Shown here piece by piece: positions 63,025 through 64,000 of a stretch of DNA of 64,000 bases. A program made the translations under genes and the position numbers. The notes beneath the pieces were generated by a model. That model had not been told where the DNA came from and did not search any database. It saw only the letters and a list, made by a program, of their open reading frames with translations. The DNA is taken from positions 126,001-190,000 of the forward strand of contig JBBHKE010003180.1 of the NCBI GenBank assembly GCA_037447655.1. Direction: 5' to 3'. The DNA comes from Zygnema cylindricum. Its lineage: Eukaryota; Streptophyta; Zygnematophyceae; Zygnematales; Zygnemataceae. Every line of letters starts with the position of its first letter. The stretch's first letter is position 1.

Positions 63025-64000
63025 CAAATATCTGTGTGTACTAAACCTATAATTTTTTCTCCCTTATCGGTGGTTTTTTTTAGGAAAGGGTAATCTGTGT
63101 GCTTTACCTTGAGCACATCCACTACAATCACTTATATCATCACTCTCATTGAACTGAATCCCTTCAACCACTCCCATCTTTTTTATCTCCCTTAATTTAT
63201 CTAGATTCACATACCCAAGCCTCTTATGCCACATCATAATATCATGAACACCAGTATAATAAAATTTCTTCTTTTCATTACTTAAAATCAGCCTAAACAT
63301 CCTTTGGCTACCTTTCTCAGCAATGAAATAGACATCCTCAAAACTAGCAGTAAAAACTCCTTCCCTAGTGCAAGTAAAAAAACCCTTATCATATAATACA
63401 GATGTAGAGATGAGGTTTTTGTTCAGCTCCGGAATAAACAATACATCGGAGAATGTTGCTATGGATGTTTTTCTTTCTACTAACACTTTCAGATCTACCG
63501 ATCCTACAAGAGTAGTAGTGACTATCCTCCCATCCTGACACTCTATCTCTACGGTGGGAATCTTTCTTATCTTAGTGAACAGGTGCTTATCCTTACACAT
63601 GTGCATAGAGGCACCTAAATCTATAATCCAGCCAGCTTCACCTTTCAATCCACTGTAAGCACATTTCTACCTTCGTGGAATTTCGACCTCGTTTTTCGCC
63701 TCCTACTCCTCATCTAAAAGAAGCTCATCGTCCTCGTCCTCAGATTCCGCCTCATTTACCTGTGTCACAAGTGCCTTTTTCTTTCCTCTCGAGATTCCAC
63801 CGGCCTGCCCCTCCTTTAACCGAAGCCTGGTTAGCTTAGTGCACTCTGCCATATAGTGCCCCTGTTTGTTACAAAAATGACATAAACCTTTGGGAGTCCT
63901 TGGTCTGAACTCATCGGTTGTATTTTTGTGCTCCCTCCCTCCATAATTTCCAACCGGATTTCGGGAATCCTTGTTCCTCTAATCGGTCGCAGTTGCCAAG
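63025..64000 (-). pseudogene. Copia C-like element, gag end to integrase, truncated
   Basis: Minus strand, running off the right edge. From 64,000 leftward: the end of gag with a CCHC knuckle (CHFCNKQGHYMAEC, about 63,885-63,845), an acidic stretch, a stop before the 63,064-63,648 frame, then protease (GWIIDLGASMHMC, where the usual D-S-G reads D-L-G), GVHDIMMWHKRLGYVNLDKL and CSGCAQGKAHRLPFPK. It is highly similar to 48,300-49,160 of Copia C. It breaks off at 63,025 at the Copia F LTR. Confidence 0.9.

Overview
This window is eukaryotic, repeat-dominated DNA with no confident ordinary host gene. It holds Copia and Gypsy (chromovirus) LTR retrotransposons, a LARD-like non-autonomous LTR element, a TA-flanked inverted-repeat family, a hAT-like element and several tandem arrays. 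The species cannot be named from the sequence. The primer-binding sites fit a plant-type initiator methionine tRNA as I recall it: TGGTATCAGAGC in the Gypsy, a one-base variant of it in the LARD, and GGTTATGGGCCCACC in the Copias. A plant- or alga-like lineage is therefore my best guess, but it is not proven. LAYOUT. 1-9.5 kb is a mosaic of TA-flanked TIR elements, AT-rich tandem repeats and an 0.8-kb GAT microsatellite. 9.7-11.6 kb is a ~40-bp repeat array interrupted by a 1.1-kb segment with one unrecognised 151-aa ORF. 12,015-17,051 is a young LARD-like LTR element (TSD TAGTA) inserted in a ~95-bp tandem array. 17.3-21.07 kb is mostly featureless, with an 84-bp micro-MITE, a 63-bp repeat array and a GC-rich island. 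THE NEST. 21,080-57,712 is one Copia (D, minus strand, TSD AAATC) swollen to 36.6 kb by later insertions. Its 3' LTR is split by a gag-protease element (E, 21,595-27,600), which itself carries a 203-bp mini-LTR. Its integrase is split by a chromodomain Gypsy (30,669-55,076, TSD GGAAG/TGAAG). The Gypsy 3' reading frame is split in two places: by a small non-autonomous Copia (A, 36,462-40,799, TSD CGGAG) and by Copia B (minus, 41,501-54,095, TSD AGGCG/AGGTG). Copia B gag is split by Copia C (46,389-52,807, TSD ACCTG). Removing each insertion together with one TSD copy reconnects the host reading frame, so the order of events is readable. RIGHT FLANK. 57.7-59.9 kb is AT-rich with one weak exon candidate. 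59,913-60,708 is a hAT-like element with an 8-bp TSD. A TIR element then runs into a 10-N assembly gap. Copia F (3' part only) follows and abuts a minus-strand relative of Copia C that runs off the window. HOW THE PARTS WORK. Copia copies A, B, C and D share two unusual traits. The primer-binding site immediately after the 5' LTR matches the anticodon arm of initiator tRNA-Met (half-tRNA priming, as in Drosophila copia). The gag start codon lies inside the LTR, so the primer site is itself translated. Copias A, C, D and F also carry an antisense tRNA-like A-box/B-box module in the LTR. Almost all polyproteins are broken. The exception is Copia A, whose 629-codon gag-RNaseH-remnant ORF is intact although protease, integrase and reverse transcriptase are gone.
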